A stretch of DNA of 8,615 nucleotides from an uncultured Selenomonadaceae bacterium (GCA_905236255.1 CAJOPK010000211.1:1-8615), one strand, 5' to 3'. Shown: positions 1-6,503, counted from the stretch's first letter. Numbers and translations: made by a program. The notes: generated by a model from the sequence alone, not told the origin.

Positions 1-789
1 GTAACTTGTTATTTGATCTTCCGATTGAAAATGCTCGACGGTCAAATTGTCGTCGAGGACTTTTTCATACATTTTTTTTGTTTCATCAAAAAGGACTCCC
101 GCATTTTTCTCGTCATAAACGGCGGCAGCCGTATCCGAAAAATATTCTTTGAGGAGCAGATCCGTCGTAATCATACAGCCGCCTTTGCTTTCAAGTATTT
201 TCCGGACATTTTTAAACATTTTGTCGGCTCTTTCTTTTGTAAGATAAACCATACGACCGTTTTCAACGATACAAACCTTTCCTTCAAATTTTGCGGCAAG
301 TTCGGTCATTGCGTCCTCGTCCTCGACAAGTGCAACTTCATAAGAAAATTTATCGTAATATCCGGCATCAAGAGATTTTTTTGCAAGTTTGTCGGCAATC
401 TCCGCAACAGCCGCAAGTTCCGCAACAACATAACGATCTCCGTTTTTGACTGATTCGATAACCCGCGGAGAATAAGAACTTGCAACGTCAAAAACATTTT
501 TGTATCCGTTCGATTTTATAAAATTGTTTGCGGCGGAATAATTGATTTCTTGAAAAAGAGAATTTACCTTTTCAACCCGCTCGAAATCCGGAAGATTTCC
601 CTTATTGAAAAAATTCGGCTTTTCAAGATATTTGAGATACATTTGCGCTTCCGGAATTCCCGAGGCGGCAAGCCATTGAAGCTTGACATGAGCGGAGTAG
701 GATACCATTTCAAATTCCGCCGCTTCAATCGGTGACATAAAGGATATGATGCACATAATCAACACAACCGCAAAAGTTTTTAATTTCAA
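1..789 (-). CDS. Secreted LCM-type methyltransferase-like protein, 3' end outside window
   Basis: The frame is open for 263 codons from a TTG at 789 to the window edge, so the C-terminus is missing. The TTG start is preceded by GGAAGGAGAG at a good distance and lies one base after the acpS stop, so it is probably translated by coupling. Residues 1-24 look like a Sec signal peptide (K2/K4, hydrophobic core about 6-18, possible cleavage after PIEA). The rest resembles the PF04072/COG3315 family of SAM-dependent methyltransferases. A motif I-like segment FDVASSYSPR lies at 100-109, with the usual glycine replaced by S104 or S105. Next come an acidic strand YVVAELAAV (120-128), CIVENGRMVYLTKE (173-186) and NVRKILESKGGCMITTD (194-210), which matches the family's late motif. 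An export signal on such a fold is unexpected, because SAM is cytosolic. It may be a repurposed non-enzymatic fold. The family call is from motif memory; substrate is unknown. Confidence 0.75.
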   Translation of the reverse strand, partial: MKLKTFAVVLIMCIISFMSPIEAAEFEMVSYSAHVKLQWLAASGIPEAQMYLKYLEKPNFFNKGNLPDFERVEKVNSLFQEINYSAANNFIKSNGYKNVFDVASSYSPRVIESVKNGDRYVVAELAAVAEIADKLAKKSLDAGYYDKFSYEVALVEDEDAMTELAAKFEGKVCIVENGRMVYLTKERADKMFKNVRKILESKGGCMITTDLLLKEYFSDTAAAVYDEKNAGVLFDETKKMYEKVLDDNLTVEHFQSEDQITSY

Positions 790-790
790 G

Positions 791-1168
791 TCAACTCTCC
801 TTCCGCTTCAACACACAGACCGCCGTCGCATAATCTTTTGAATGACTCAGGCTCAAAAAAATTTTATCAAGGTTGCTTCGACGAAAAAATTCAAGTGCCT
901 TTCCGTGCAAAAAAATTTCGGGTTTGCCGGCGGAATCGTTCAAAATTTCAACGTCGGTCAAGTCTGTGAAAATTCCGGTGCCGAGTGCTTTAAAAAATGC
1001 CTCCTTGCCGGCAAATCTTGCGGCAAAAGAGGCGGCGGCTTGCTTACCGCGATTTTGACAATAATCTCTTTCGTTTTCGGTATAAACTCTTTCCTTAAAA
1101 TTTTTGCGCTCAACCGCCTGCCGAATACGATTTATTTCAATTATATCCGTCCCGATTCCGAAAATCAT
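791..1168 (-). CDS. acpS: Holo-[acyl-carrier-protein] synthase
   Basis: AcpS transfers 4'-phosphopantetheine from CoA to the serine of apo-ACP, which is needed for fatty acid synthesis in the cytoplasm. At 125 residues it has the normal length of the group I (AcpS-type) enzymes. The family signatures are present: GTDIIEI near the N-terminus with the metal-binding D8, FAGKEAFFKALGTG at 52-65 with the metal ligand E56, and LSLSHSKDYATA near the C-terminus. The ATG at 1168 overlaps the motB stop as ATGA, which indicates translational coupling in a motA-motB-acpS transcript. AcpS is more usually found beside alr, nnrD or recO-type genes, so its position behind the stator genes is unusual. The assignment is secure; the functional link with motility is probably only organisational. 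Confidence 0.97.
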   Translation of the reverse strand: MIFGIGTDIIEINRIRQAVERKNFKERVYTENERDYCQNRGKQAAASFAARFAGKEAFFKALGTGIFTDLTDVEILNDSAGKPEIFLHGKALEFFRRSNLDKIFLSLSHSKDYATAVCVLKRKES

Positions 1169-1959
1169 TTTGCCACCAAGTCAACATCGGATTGAGCTTG
1201 AACTCCTTCATTGGGATTAAATCTCAAAGTCCGGGCTATCAAAATTTCAACGCGTCTGTTCATTTGCTTGTGTTCCGGCGTGTCGTTCATTGCAATCGGT
1301 CTGTATTCGCCGTAACCTATTGCCGAAAATCTTGCCGGGTTCAAATTTTGGTTAATCGCCAAAAGATATTTCATGAAAGTCATGGCCCGGACGGAACTCA
1401 ATTCCCAGTTTGAAGGAAAGCGGGCATTGTTTATGGGGTCGGTGTCCGTGTGTCCGGAAATGAGAACGCGCTCCGGAACCGCCGCCAAAAGTCCGGCAAC
1501 TATGGGGCCGATCCTTTGAGATTCCGGCACAAGGTCTGCGGAACCGGACGGGAAGAGTGCACGTTCTTTAATGCGAATCATCAAGCCTTCTTCCTCAAGT
1601 TGGGTGGAGAGTTCGCCCTCAAGATTGTTTTGTCTTATATATTCGTCAAGTTGTTGTTGCAAATCCTGCAGAGTCTGATTTTCCTGAAGATAAGCGGCGT
1701 TACCCTGATCTTCGTCGGAAAAAATTTCACGCTGTTGGCTTACGTTCGGACCGGCCTGATCAAAGAATGAAGGACCGCCCATATTGAACGCTGCGGAAAA
1801 GGCTTGTGCCAACTGCGCCAATTTTGTTTGGTCGGTCTGCGAAATGGCGAACAACGCGATAAACAACGCCAAAAGCAAAGTCATCAAATCGGAGTAAGGG
1901 AGCAACCAAGCCTCACTGGCTTCTTCTTCGTGCTTCTTGCCGCGTTTTTTCTTTGCCAT
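1165..1959 (-). CDS. motB: Flagellar motor stator protein MotB
   Basis: MotB forms the proton- or sodium-conducting stator with MotA and anchors it to peptidoglycan. The 264-residue protein starts with a basic and acidic cytoplasmic tail (KKKRGKKHEEE). A single membrane helix at about 19-40 follows, with the ion-binding aspartate D24 in LLPYSDLMTLLL. A linker with heptad-like Gln/Leu content (about 88-125) leads to a C-terminal OmpA/MotB peptidoglycan-binding domain. That domain shows SGHTDTDP (168-175), NWELSSVRA (184-192) and NRRVEI (234-239). The ATG at 1959 has AAGGAG eight bases upstream. The gene lies 75 bases after motA and overlaps acpS by 4 bases. The ion used (H+ or Na+) cannot be decided from the sequence with confidence. 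A GerW- or TolR-like protein is excluded by the combination of plug helix and OmpA domain. Confidence 0.97.
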   Translation of the reverse strand: MAKKKRGKKHEEEASEAWLLPYSDLMTLLLALFIALFAISQTDQTKLAQLAQAFSAAFNMGGPSFFDQAGPNVSQQREIFSDEDQGNAAYLQENQTLQDLQQQLDEYIRQNNLEGELSTQLEEEGLMIRIKERALFPSGSADLVPESQRIGPIVAGLLAAVPERVLISGHTDTDPINNARFPSNWELSSVRAMTFMKYLLAINQNLNPARFSAIGYGEYRPIAMNDTPEHKQMNRRVEILIARTLRFNPNEGVQAQSDVDLVAK

Positions 1960-1988
1960 GTAATTTTCTCCTTTCTCCCAAAATTAAA

Positions 1989-2012
1989 GCGGAAAGGCAA
2001 AAATCTTTCCGC
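1989..2012 (-). promoter_or_regulatory. Perfect stem-loop between motA and motB
   Basis: Eight-base arms GCGGAAAG and CTTTCCGC form a perfect stem with an eight-base loop in the 75-base gap between motA and motB. On the minus strand the stem is followed by TTTAATTTT, an interrupted U-rich run. It could be a weak terminator that lowers downstream expression, or an RNA processing or stability element that sets the MotA:MotB ratio. The stator holds five MotA to two MotB, so unequal expression would make sense; that link is inference. Confidence 0.6.
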
Positions 2013-2034
2013 CCGTCAAACTTTCGATCAAAAA

Positions 2035-2820
2035 TTACTCGGCACTGCTCTTGAGTGCTTCGCGCTCTTTCTGCGGAATAAATACCATGAGTTTTGCCTC
2101 GATTGCGGTAGGCGAATCGCCCGCCTGAAGTGAAAGGATTCCTTCGATGATCATTCTCTTGTGACTGATTTCGTTGGCGGATTTTACTTTCAACTTGTTT
2201 GCAAAGGGCAACCAGATAACGTAACCGGTAAAGATACCGAGAATTGTTGCGATAAACGCCGCGGAAATTGCGTGACCGAGTTTGTTAACGTCGCTCAAGT
2301 CCGAAAGAGCCGCGATAAGACCGACAACCGCGCCCAGAACGCCCAGCGTCGGTGCATAAGTTCCCGCCTGAGTCAAAATCGAACGCGCTTCCGAGTGGCG
2401 TTCTTCCATAACGGCAAGTTCCGCATCCAAAACGTCGCTGACAAAATCCGGATCCATACCGTCAATAACCATGCTCAAACCGTTGCGGAAAAACGGATCC
2501 TGAATATCTCCGACGCGACCTTCAAGTGCCAAAATACCTTCACGACGTGCAACCTGCGAAAGTTCAATGAACATTTTCACCAATTCGCCCTTGCCGCCGT
2601 TGTCCTCCGCACGAAACAGAAGTTTGAAGAGCGTCGGCAACTTGGCAACCGTATCCATAGGGAATGCATTGAGCAAGCATGAAAAAGTTCCGCCGATGAT
2701 TATCAGGAACGCCGCAGGGTTGGCCATTGAAGAAAGCGGTGCACCTTTTATGATCATTCCGACAAAAACCGAAATCAGTCCCGCGACAATCCCTATAACA
2801 GTAGATTTTTCCAAAATCAC
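2035..2820 (-). CDS. motA: Flagellar motor stator protein MotA
   Basis: MotA surrounds MotB in the inner membrane and its cytoplasmic domain drives the rotor (FliG). The 261-residue protein has four membrane helices at about 6-24, 35-52, 154-174 and 185-206. The large loop between helices 2 and 3 carries the conserved ARREGILALE (91-100), and the conserved prolines are seen in TYAPTLG (P156) and IWLPFANKLK (P205). The start is ambiguous. The GTG at 2820 has AGGAGG only two bases away (GGGAGG at five). The in-frame TTG at 2814 has AGGAGG eight bases upstream and gives the N-terminus MEKSTVIGIV, so it may be the true start. No convincing promoter is seen directly upstream, and no flagellar sigma-28 site. 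Confidence 0.97.
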   Translation of the reverse strand: MILEKSTVIGIVAGLISVFVGMIIKGAPLSSMANPAAFLIIIGGTFSCLLNAFPMDTVAKLPTLFKLLFRAEDNGGKGELVKMFIELSQVARREGILALEGRVGDIQDPFFRNGLSMVIDGMDPDFVSDVLDAELAVMEERHSEARSILTQAGTYAPTLGVLGAVVGLIAALSDLSDVNKLGHAISAAFIATILGIFTGYVIWLPFANKLKVKSANEISHKRMIIEGILSLQAGDSPTAIEAKLMVFIPQKEREALKSSAE

Positions 2821-2966
2821 AGCCTCCTCCCGGCCGATAAAACAAAAAATAATTGCGCCGTAAAAAATTTTCTTTCTTATTCCATAAAAAAAAACAACTT
2901 CCTGCCGCCGAAGTCAAAATTTTAAATTCGCCCCAAAATTTTTCCGGTGACATATTGCTCCGACGT

Positions 2967-3000
2967 GTAAAAATTTAAAAAAATGAATCGCAATTTTTAC
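2967..3000. repeat. 9-bp inverted repeat in divergent region
   Basis: The arms GTAAAAATT (2967-2975) and AATTTTTAC (2992-3000) are perfect inverted copies separated by 16 bases. They lie between the two divergent transcription units. The repeat could be a dimeric regulator's operator or a weak stem-loop. The surroundings are AT-rich, so chance cannot be excluded. Confidence 0.4.
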
Positions 3001-3045
3001 TTTGGGATAACTTTGGACGATTTGATGTGATCCGCCGCAAAACTT

Positions 3046-3074
3046 TTGACACTTCAACAAATATAAAGTAAAAT
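3046..3074 (+). promoter_or_regulatory. Sigma-70-type promoter of speD
   Basis: TTGACA at 3046-3051 and TAAAAT at 3069-3074 are separated by exactly 17 bases, nearly the vegetative consensus. The predicted transcription start is about 3081, giving a leader of about 46 bases before the speD start. Confidence 0.85.
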
Positions 3075-3076
3075 AA

Positions 3077-3097
3077 GCGCGCCTTTAAAGGGAGCGC
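3077..3097. promoter_or_regulatory. Operator-like palindrome over the speD transcription start
   Basis: The ten-base palindrome CCTTTAAAGG (3082-3091) is flanked by GCGC on both sides (3077-3080 and 3094-3097), with gaps of one and two bases. It is centred a few bases from the predicted start of transcription. That is where a repressor would block initiation, and it could also form a short 5' stem-loop. The regulator is unknown. Confidence 0.4.
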
Positions 3098-3126
3098 ATT
3101 TAATTTGGAGAAAGAAGGGCGGATAG

Positions 3127-3924
3127 TTGGAAGAAAAGCTGAAACTCTACGGATTCAACAATCTGACAAAATCTTTGAGCTTCAACATTTACGATATTTG
3201 TTATGCAAAAACTCAACGCGAGCAAAGAGATTACGTCGATTACATTGACGAGCAGTACAATTCGGAACGCCTGACGAAAATTTTGGTAAAGGTCACCGAA
3301 ATGATCGGCGCACGCGTTTTGAATATTTCCGCGCAGGATTACGAGCCTCAGGGCGCAAGCGTGACCATTTTGATTGCGGAAGAGGCGGCAATTTCAACCG
3401 GTCAAAAACTTCCCAAAGGCAACGCCGAAGTCATCAAGCCGGAAACCGTTTTGGCGCATCTGGACAAAAGTCATGTAACCGTTCACACTTATCCGGAATT
3501 TCACCCGGAAACGAGTATCGCAACCTTTCGCGTCGATATTGACGTTTCCACTTGCGGCGAAATAACTCCCCTGCATACGCTGGATTATTTGATCGGTCGT
3601 TTCGATTCGGACATTATTACGATGGATTATCGCGTAAGGGGTTTTACCCGCGATGTCACCGGCAAAAAACTTTTCATGGACAGCAAAATGACTTCCATTC
3701 AGGAATTTATAGACCGGGACACATTGGACGCTTACGATGCGGTCGATATAAATATGTATCAGGCAAATCTTTTTCATACGCGTATGCTGATTAAAGAACC
3801 GGAGTTGCAGAATTATCTTTTCAACACCGACATTTACGAAATTCCGCCGAAAAACCGGCTTGAAATTTCTTCAAACATTCGCCGGGAAATGATAGAAATT
3901 TTCAGCGGAAAGAATATCTATTGA
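3127..3924 (+). CDS. speD: S-adenosylmethionine decarboxylase proenzyme (E. coli-type)
   Basis: SpeD decarboxylates S-adenosylmethionine to give the aminopropyl donor for spermidine synthesis. At 265 residues it matches the long E. coli-type proenzyme, not the short Bacillus/Thermotoga type. Near-identical blocks include KLKLYGFNNLTKSLSFNIYD (5-24), the processing site HLDKSHVTVHTYPE (111-124) and VSTCGEITPL (140-149). Self-cleavage before S115 would create the pyruvoyl cofactor, and C143 is the expected catalytic cysteine. DYRVRGFTRD is a further conserved block. The start is a TTG at 3127 with AAGG eight bases upstream; it puts the protein start almost exactly where the E. coli enzyme begins. 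No speE or speB lies next to it. Instead, an adaptor protein gene follows after 14 bases in the same transcript. Confidence 0.97.
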   Translation: MEEKLKLYGFNNLTKSLSFNIYDICYAKTQREQRDYVDYIDEQYNSERLTKILVKVTEMIGARVLNISAQDYEPQGASVTILIAEEAAISTGQKLPKGNAEVIKPETVLAHLDKSHVTVHTYPEFHPETSIATFRVDIDVSTCGEITPLHTLDYLIGRFDSDIITMDYRVRGFTRDVTGKKLFMDSKMTSIQEFIDRDTLDAYDAVDINMYQANLFHTRMLIKEPELQNYLFNTDIYEIPPKNRLEISSNIRREMIEIFSGKNIY

Positions 3925-3938
3925 CAGAGGGCAAACAA

Positions 3939-5075
3939 ATGAAAATTAAAATTATTGCCGCACTTGTTCTGCTGATCGCGGCATTTGTCGGTTACAAGTT
4001 TTACGACGACAAAGTTGCGGCGGAAACCGCAAAAACTTATCAAACGGCAAAAGTCGTGCGAATGGACCTGACCAAAACGGTTTCGGCAACGGGAACGGTT
4101 CAGCCGCGTGACAGCGTCGAAGTCAGCAGTAAAATTACGGCACGAATCAAAGAAGTTTTGGTTGACGAAAACGACGAAGTGAAAAGCGGGCAGGTTGTCG
4201 CAATTCTTGACGGGCAGGATTATGAGGCCAAAAGAGATCAGGCAAAATTTAAATTGACCAATGCACAGCAAAAATTGACGAGAACTCAAAGGCTTTACAA
4301 TATCGGCGCAAAATCTTTGGAGGAACTTCAGGACGCTCAATATGATTACGATACGGCAAAATCCGCGCTTGAAGAGGCCGAATCCGATGTAAACGAAACC
4401 GTAATTACCGCGCCGATGGACGGCGTTGTCGTCGGTGAACCGAAAACCGCCGGCACAATGGCAACGCAGGGATCGGACAATCCGACGGTCATAATGAGAA
4501 TTGCGGATTTGAGCGAAAAACTTGTAAAGGCAAAAGTTGACGAAACGGATATCGGCAGTGTCCGTGTCGGGGAAGATGCAATTTTTACGGTCGATGCTTT
4601 CCCCGATGACAAGTTTAATGCACATGTCACAAAAATTTCACAGACCGATACTTCCAATTCTTGGGACGTGAGTTCTTCGTCGTCAAGTTCTTCGAGTTCG
4701 TCAAGTAACGCCGTTATTTACTACTATGTGACGTTTTCGGCACCGGATCCCGGCAACAAACTTTTGCCGGCAATGACCGCCCGACTTGACATTATCGTCG
4801 GTCAAGTCAAAAATGCGCTCTGCGTTCCGATTTCGGCGGTAAAAACCGATGCACGGGGCTCTTACGTCGAAAGAATTACAAAAGATAAGGACGGCAGGGA
4901 AGCGGCGGAAAAAATTTATATAACTTTGGGACTTTACGGTGAAGAATTTGTTGAGGTTGCCGGCGGGGATTTAAATCCGGACGATGATGTTTCCATAACT
5001 TATGAAGTTGCGGAGAAAAATACTTCGACTTCAAAGCAAAGCACACGTCGCATGGGCGGCCCGCCTCCGATGTAA
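3939..5075 (+). CDS. Periplasmic adaptor (HlyD/MacA-like membrane fusion protein)
   Basis: Such adaptors link an inner-membrane exporter (MacB-type ABC or RND) to an outer-membrane channel. The ATG at 3939 has GAGG eight bases upstream and gives 378 residues. A TTG at 3921 overlapping the speD stop is less likely because it lacks a site and would put charged residues before the membrane helix. Residues 3-19 form one membrane anchor. The lipoyl half-motifs are at about 58-92 (SVEVSSKITARIKEVLVDEN) and 155-164 (VITAPMDGVV), around an alpha-hairpin at about 96-153 rich in Gln/Lys/Glu. A beta-barrel domain follows at about 190-290, and the C-terminus is basic and Gly/Pro-rich. Twelve consecutive serines at 245-256 interrupt the barrel domain just before the strand AVIYYYVTFSA. 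No MacB, RND or outer-membrane partner is in the window, and the terminator follows directly, so its partner must be elsewhere. Confidence 0.92.
   Translation: MKIKIIAALVLLIAAFVGYKFYDDKVAAETAKTYQTAKVVRMDLTKTVSATGTVQPRDSVEVSSKITARIKEVLVDENDEVKSGQVVAILDGQDYEAKRDQAKFKLTNAQQKLTRTQRLYNIGAKSLEELQDAQYDYDTAKSALEEAESDVNETVITAPMDGVVVGEPKTAGTMATQGSDNPTVIMRIADLSEKLVKAKVDETDIGSVRVGEDAIFTVDAFPDDKFNAHVTKISQTDTSNSWDVSSSSSSSSSSSSNAVIYYYVTFSAPDPGNKLLPAMTARLDIIVGQVKNALCVPISAVKTDARGSYVERITKDKDGREAAEKIYITLGLYGEEFVEVAGGDLNPDDDVSITYEVAEKNTSTSKQSTRRMGGPPPM
4671..4706 (+). repeat. Serine-codon tract inside the adaptor gene
   Basis: Twelve successive serine codons of mixed type (AGT, TCT, TCG, TCA) encode an uninterrupted Ser12 run. 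The mixed codons argue against simple single-codon slippage and for selection or old expansion. It sits in a loop position of the beta-barrel domain. Confidence 0.95.
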
Positions 5076-5096
5076 AAAAATTTAAAGGGTGGTCAT

Positions 5097-5138
5097 TGCC
5101 GATCGGAAGTTAAAATTCTTCCGATTGGCACTTTTTTT
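5097..5138 (+). terminator. Intrinsic terminator of speD-adaptor unit
   Basis: A 13-bp stem (5097-5109 with 5118-5130, one G-U pair) with an 8-base loop is followed by a seven-T run at 5132-5138. It lies 21 bases after the adaptor stop. Read on the minus strand, the same stem is followed ten bases later by TTTAAATTTTTTT, so it may also end the convergent gene at 5137-6036. Confidence 0.93.
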
Positions 5139-6036
5139 ACTTTCTCAATCCCGCCGGCGGATCAATGTCAAAAAGCGATTCACATTCTTCGACTATTTCT
5201 TCAATTTCCGGGCGCGTCGAAAATTTCGACAAATTTCGGTAAAAATTTTCTCTGTGCATTACGACCGACCTTATAAATCCGGCAACGTAATCCGTAAACA
5301 TTCCGGACGAGTCGAACAGTTCCCAAAATTTTTTGACGTTTTCCTCCGGGTTTACGTCGTATTCGATTCTGTGCAAAATTCGCGAAAGTTCCGTTCTGAT
5401 TTCCGGCGTATACATTGACTTCAAAAGCGAAAGTTCCGGCATTGAGCGTGCCGCCCTCACAAGCCAAAATTCGACTTCCAAATCATCGCCTGAATTGTCA
5501 AAACCGCAGTCGACCAATTTTTTTAAAAAATCCGGCGGAGCCTCTTTTTTTACCGGTGCCATTCGGACGTGTTTGTAAAATGAGGCATACAGCAATCGCT
5601 CAAATTCGGTTTGAGTGTAAAGCCTTGAAACTATTGCGCCGAAACGTCCCTTCATCAATTTTTCCAAAATTTTCCAGTGACGTACGTTTCGGAAACTTGT
5701 CAGCCAAATTCCGGTCTGTTTCAAGTAAGAGGAAAATCCCGCCGCAATATCCTGCGGATTTACGACGACTTCCAAAGTCAAATCTCCGATAATCGCATCA
5801 AAAAATTCTTCCGGAAAGGGAAGGCGAATTTCCCGGTAATCGAGAGTAAAGATTTTTACTTTGTTGTCGGAAATTTTTTCGGCAAAATCTTCGTCCGGCG
5901 TTATAAAATAAATTTCGGCAAAAGGAAAACGCCGGCGCAATTCCGGCAAATAATATTCGCTTTCGATCAACAAAATTTTTTTAAAAAAGTCGTCGCAGTC
6001 GATAAAATTGAGCAACACCGGTTTTATATCTTCCAC
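5137..6036 (-). CDS. Degenerate class I methyltransferase-like protein
   Basis: The 299-residue protein starts at a GTG (6036) with GGGGAGG seven bases upstream. Residues about 19-135 follow the order of a class I SAM-methyltransferase: strand KKILLIES (19-26), acidic strand EIYFITPDED (41-50), FDAIIGDLTLEVV (79-91) and WLTSFRNVRHWKILEKLMKGRF (111-132). The last segment resembles the PNxxHwxxl..LL.GrW element of methyltransferases found with glycosyltransferases. LYTQTEFERLLYASFY (139-154) would match the usual RfFT..El..ll...GF. The glycine-rich SAM loop is not visible: LLIESEYYLPEL stands where GxGxG is expected. Activity is therefore doubtful. The C-terminal third (about 200-299) is helical and acidic and I do not recognise it. 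No signal peptide is seen. The gene is convergent with the adaptor and follows the HPr-like gene after a terminator, so it is probably transcribed alone. Confidence 0.8.
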   Translation of the reverse strand: MEDIKPVLLNFIDCDDFFKKILLIESEYYLPELRRRFPFAEIYFITPDEDFAEKISDNKVKIFTLDYREIRLPFPEEFFDAIIGDLTLEVVVNPQDIAAGFSSYLKQTGIWLTSFRNVRHWKILEKLMKGRFGAIVSRLYTQTEFERLLYASFYKHVRMAPVKKEAPPDFLKKLVDCGFDNSGDDLEVEFWLVRAARSMPELSLLKSMYTPEIRTELSRILHRIEYDVNPEENVKKFWELFDSSGMFTDYVAGFIRSVVMHRENFYRNLSKFSTRPEIEEIVEECESLFDIDPPAGLRK

Positions 6037-6079
6037 ACAAAAACCTCCCCGCCGAAATCAATCGTTAAATCTCTTTACC

Positions 6080-6114
6080 AAAAAAACGACCGCGAAAAAA
6101 TCTTTTCGAGCCGT
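6080..6114 (-). terminator. Intrinsic terminator after the HPr-like gene
   Basis: On the minus strand, CGAAAA and TTTTCG pair around GATT. The stem extends through ACGGCT and GGTCGT with one bulged C and wobble pairs, and is followed by seven T's (6086-6080). It lies about 30 bases after the HPr-like stop and would separate that gene from the downstream methyltransferase-like gene. Confidence 0.7.
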
Positions 6115-6143
6115 TTCAGTTTTCTGTGAAAATATGCAATATA

Positions 6144-6503
6144 TTATTCGTCGGCCTTGCCGCTTATGATTTTGGATATATCGCGGAAAGCCTCTTCTCT
6201 GCGTTCGCCTTTGATCGTAAGCACCAAACTTGTGCCGGGCATAATTCCCAGTGCCGCAAGCGACATAATGCTTTCCGTCGTGCCGCTCTGTTTGCCGGAG
6301 GCAATGCTGACCATACAACCGGTTTCTTCCGCAACCTTAACGATCTTGGCACATTCACGGAAACAGAGAACACTGCCGGAAACCAGAATGAACGAAACTT
6401 TATCGAGATCGTCCTTCGTTACGGTTGCCGCCTTTGCCGACGTTTTTTTCGCGGCGGTATCACTTTCTATATTTTTTGTTTTTGTCTTATAATTACGTTT
6501 CAT
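6144..6503 (-). CDS. HPr-like protein with Cys in place of active-site His
   Basis: HPr carries phosphate from enzyme I to sugar permeases through His15, and in Firmicutes is also regulated at Ser46. This 119-residue protein aligns with HPr across residues 36-115, after a basic tail of about 30 residues rich in Lys/Thr/Ala. VLCFRECAKIV (45-55) takes the place of GLHARPAxxxV: the histidine becomes C47, the arginine is kept (R49) and the proline becomes E50. The Ser46 region is kept as TTESIMSLAALGI, with S78 exactly 31 residues after C47, the same spacing as His15 to Ser46 in HPr. The ATG at 6503 is chosen because GAAAGGG lies 9 bases upstream; an ATG at 6533 has a poor site. It has its own promoter and terminator. 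It cannot be a normal phosphocarrier. A Crh-like regulator is the closest known parallel; that role is inference. Confidence 0.85.
   Translation of the reverse strand: MKRNYKTKTKNIESDTAAKKTSAKAATVTKDDLDKVSFILVSGSVLCFRECAKIVKVAEETGCMVSIASGKQSGTTESIMSLAALGIMPGTSLVLTIKGERREEAFRDISKIISGKADE

Larger units (their letters stand above)
2821..3126. other. Divergent motA/speD intergenic region
   Basis: This 306-base AT-rich gap holds no credible gene. On the plus side it carries the speD promoter and an operator-like palindrome. In the middle is a 9-bp inverted repeat. On the minus side it carries only the motA ribosome binding site. For motA, a TTGACT (minus strand, 2911-2916) is visible but no good -10 element at 16-18 bases, so its promoter is not located. 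Confidence 0.7.

Noticed and set aside
13..735. Plus-strand open frames over the methyltransferase-like gene
   Set aside because: They are antisense to a complete coding frame with signal peptide, ribosome site and family motifs, and their own translations look like composition artefacts.
2829..2842. GCCGATAA octamer on the plus strand resembling a sigma-28 flagellar -10 box
   Set aside because: It points away from motA and has no TAAA box 15 bases upstream. It overlaps the region just before the motA ribosome site on the opposite strand.
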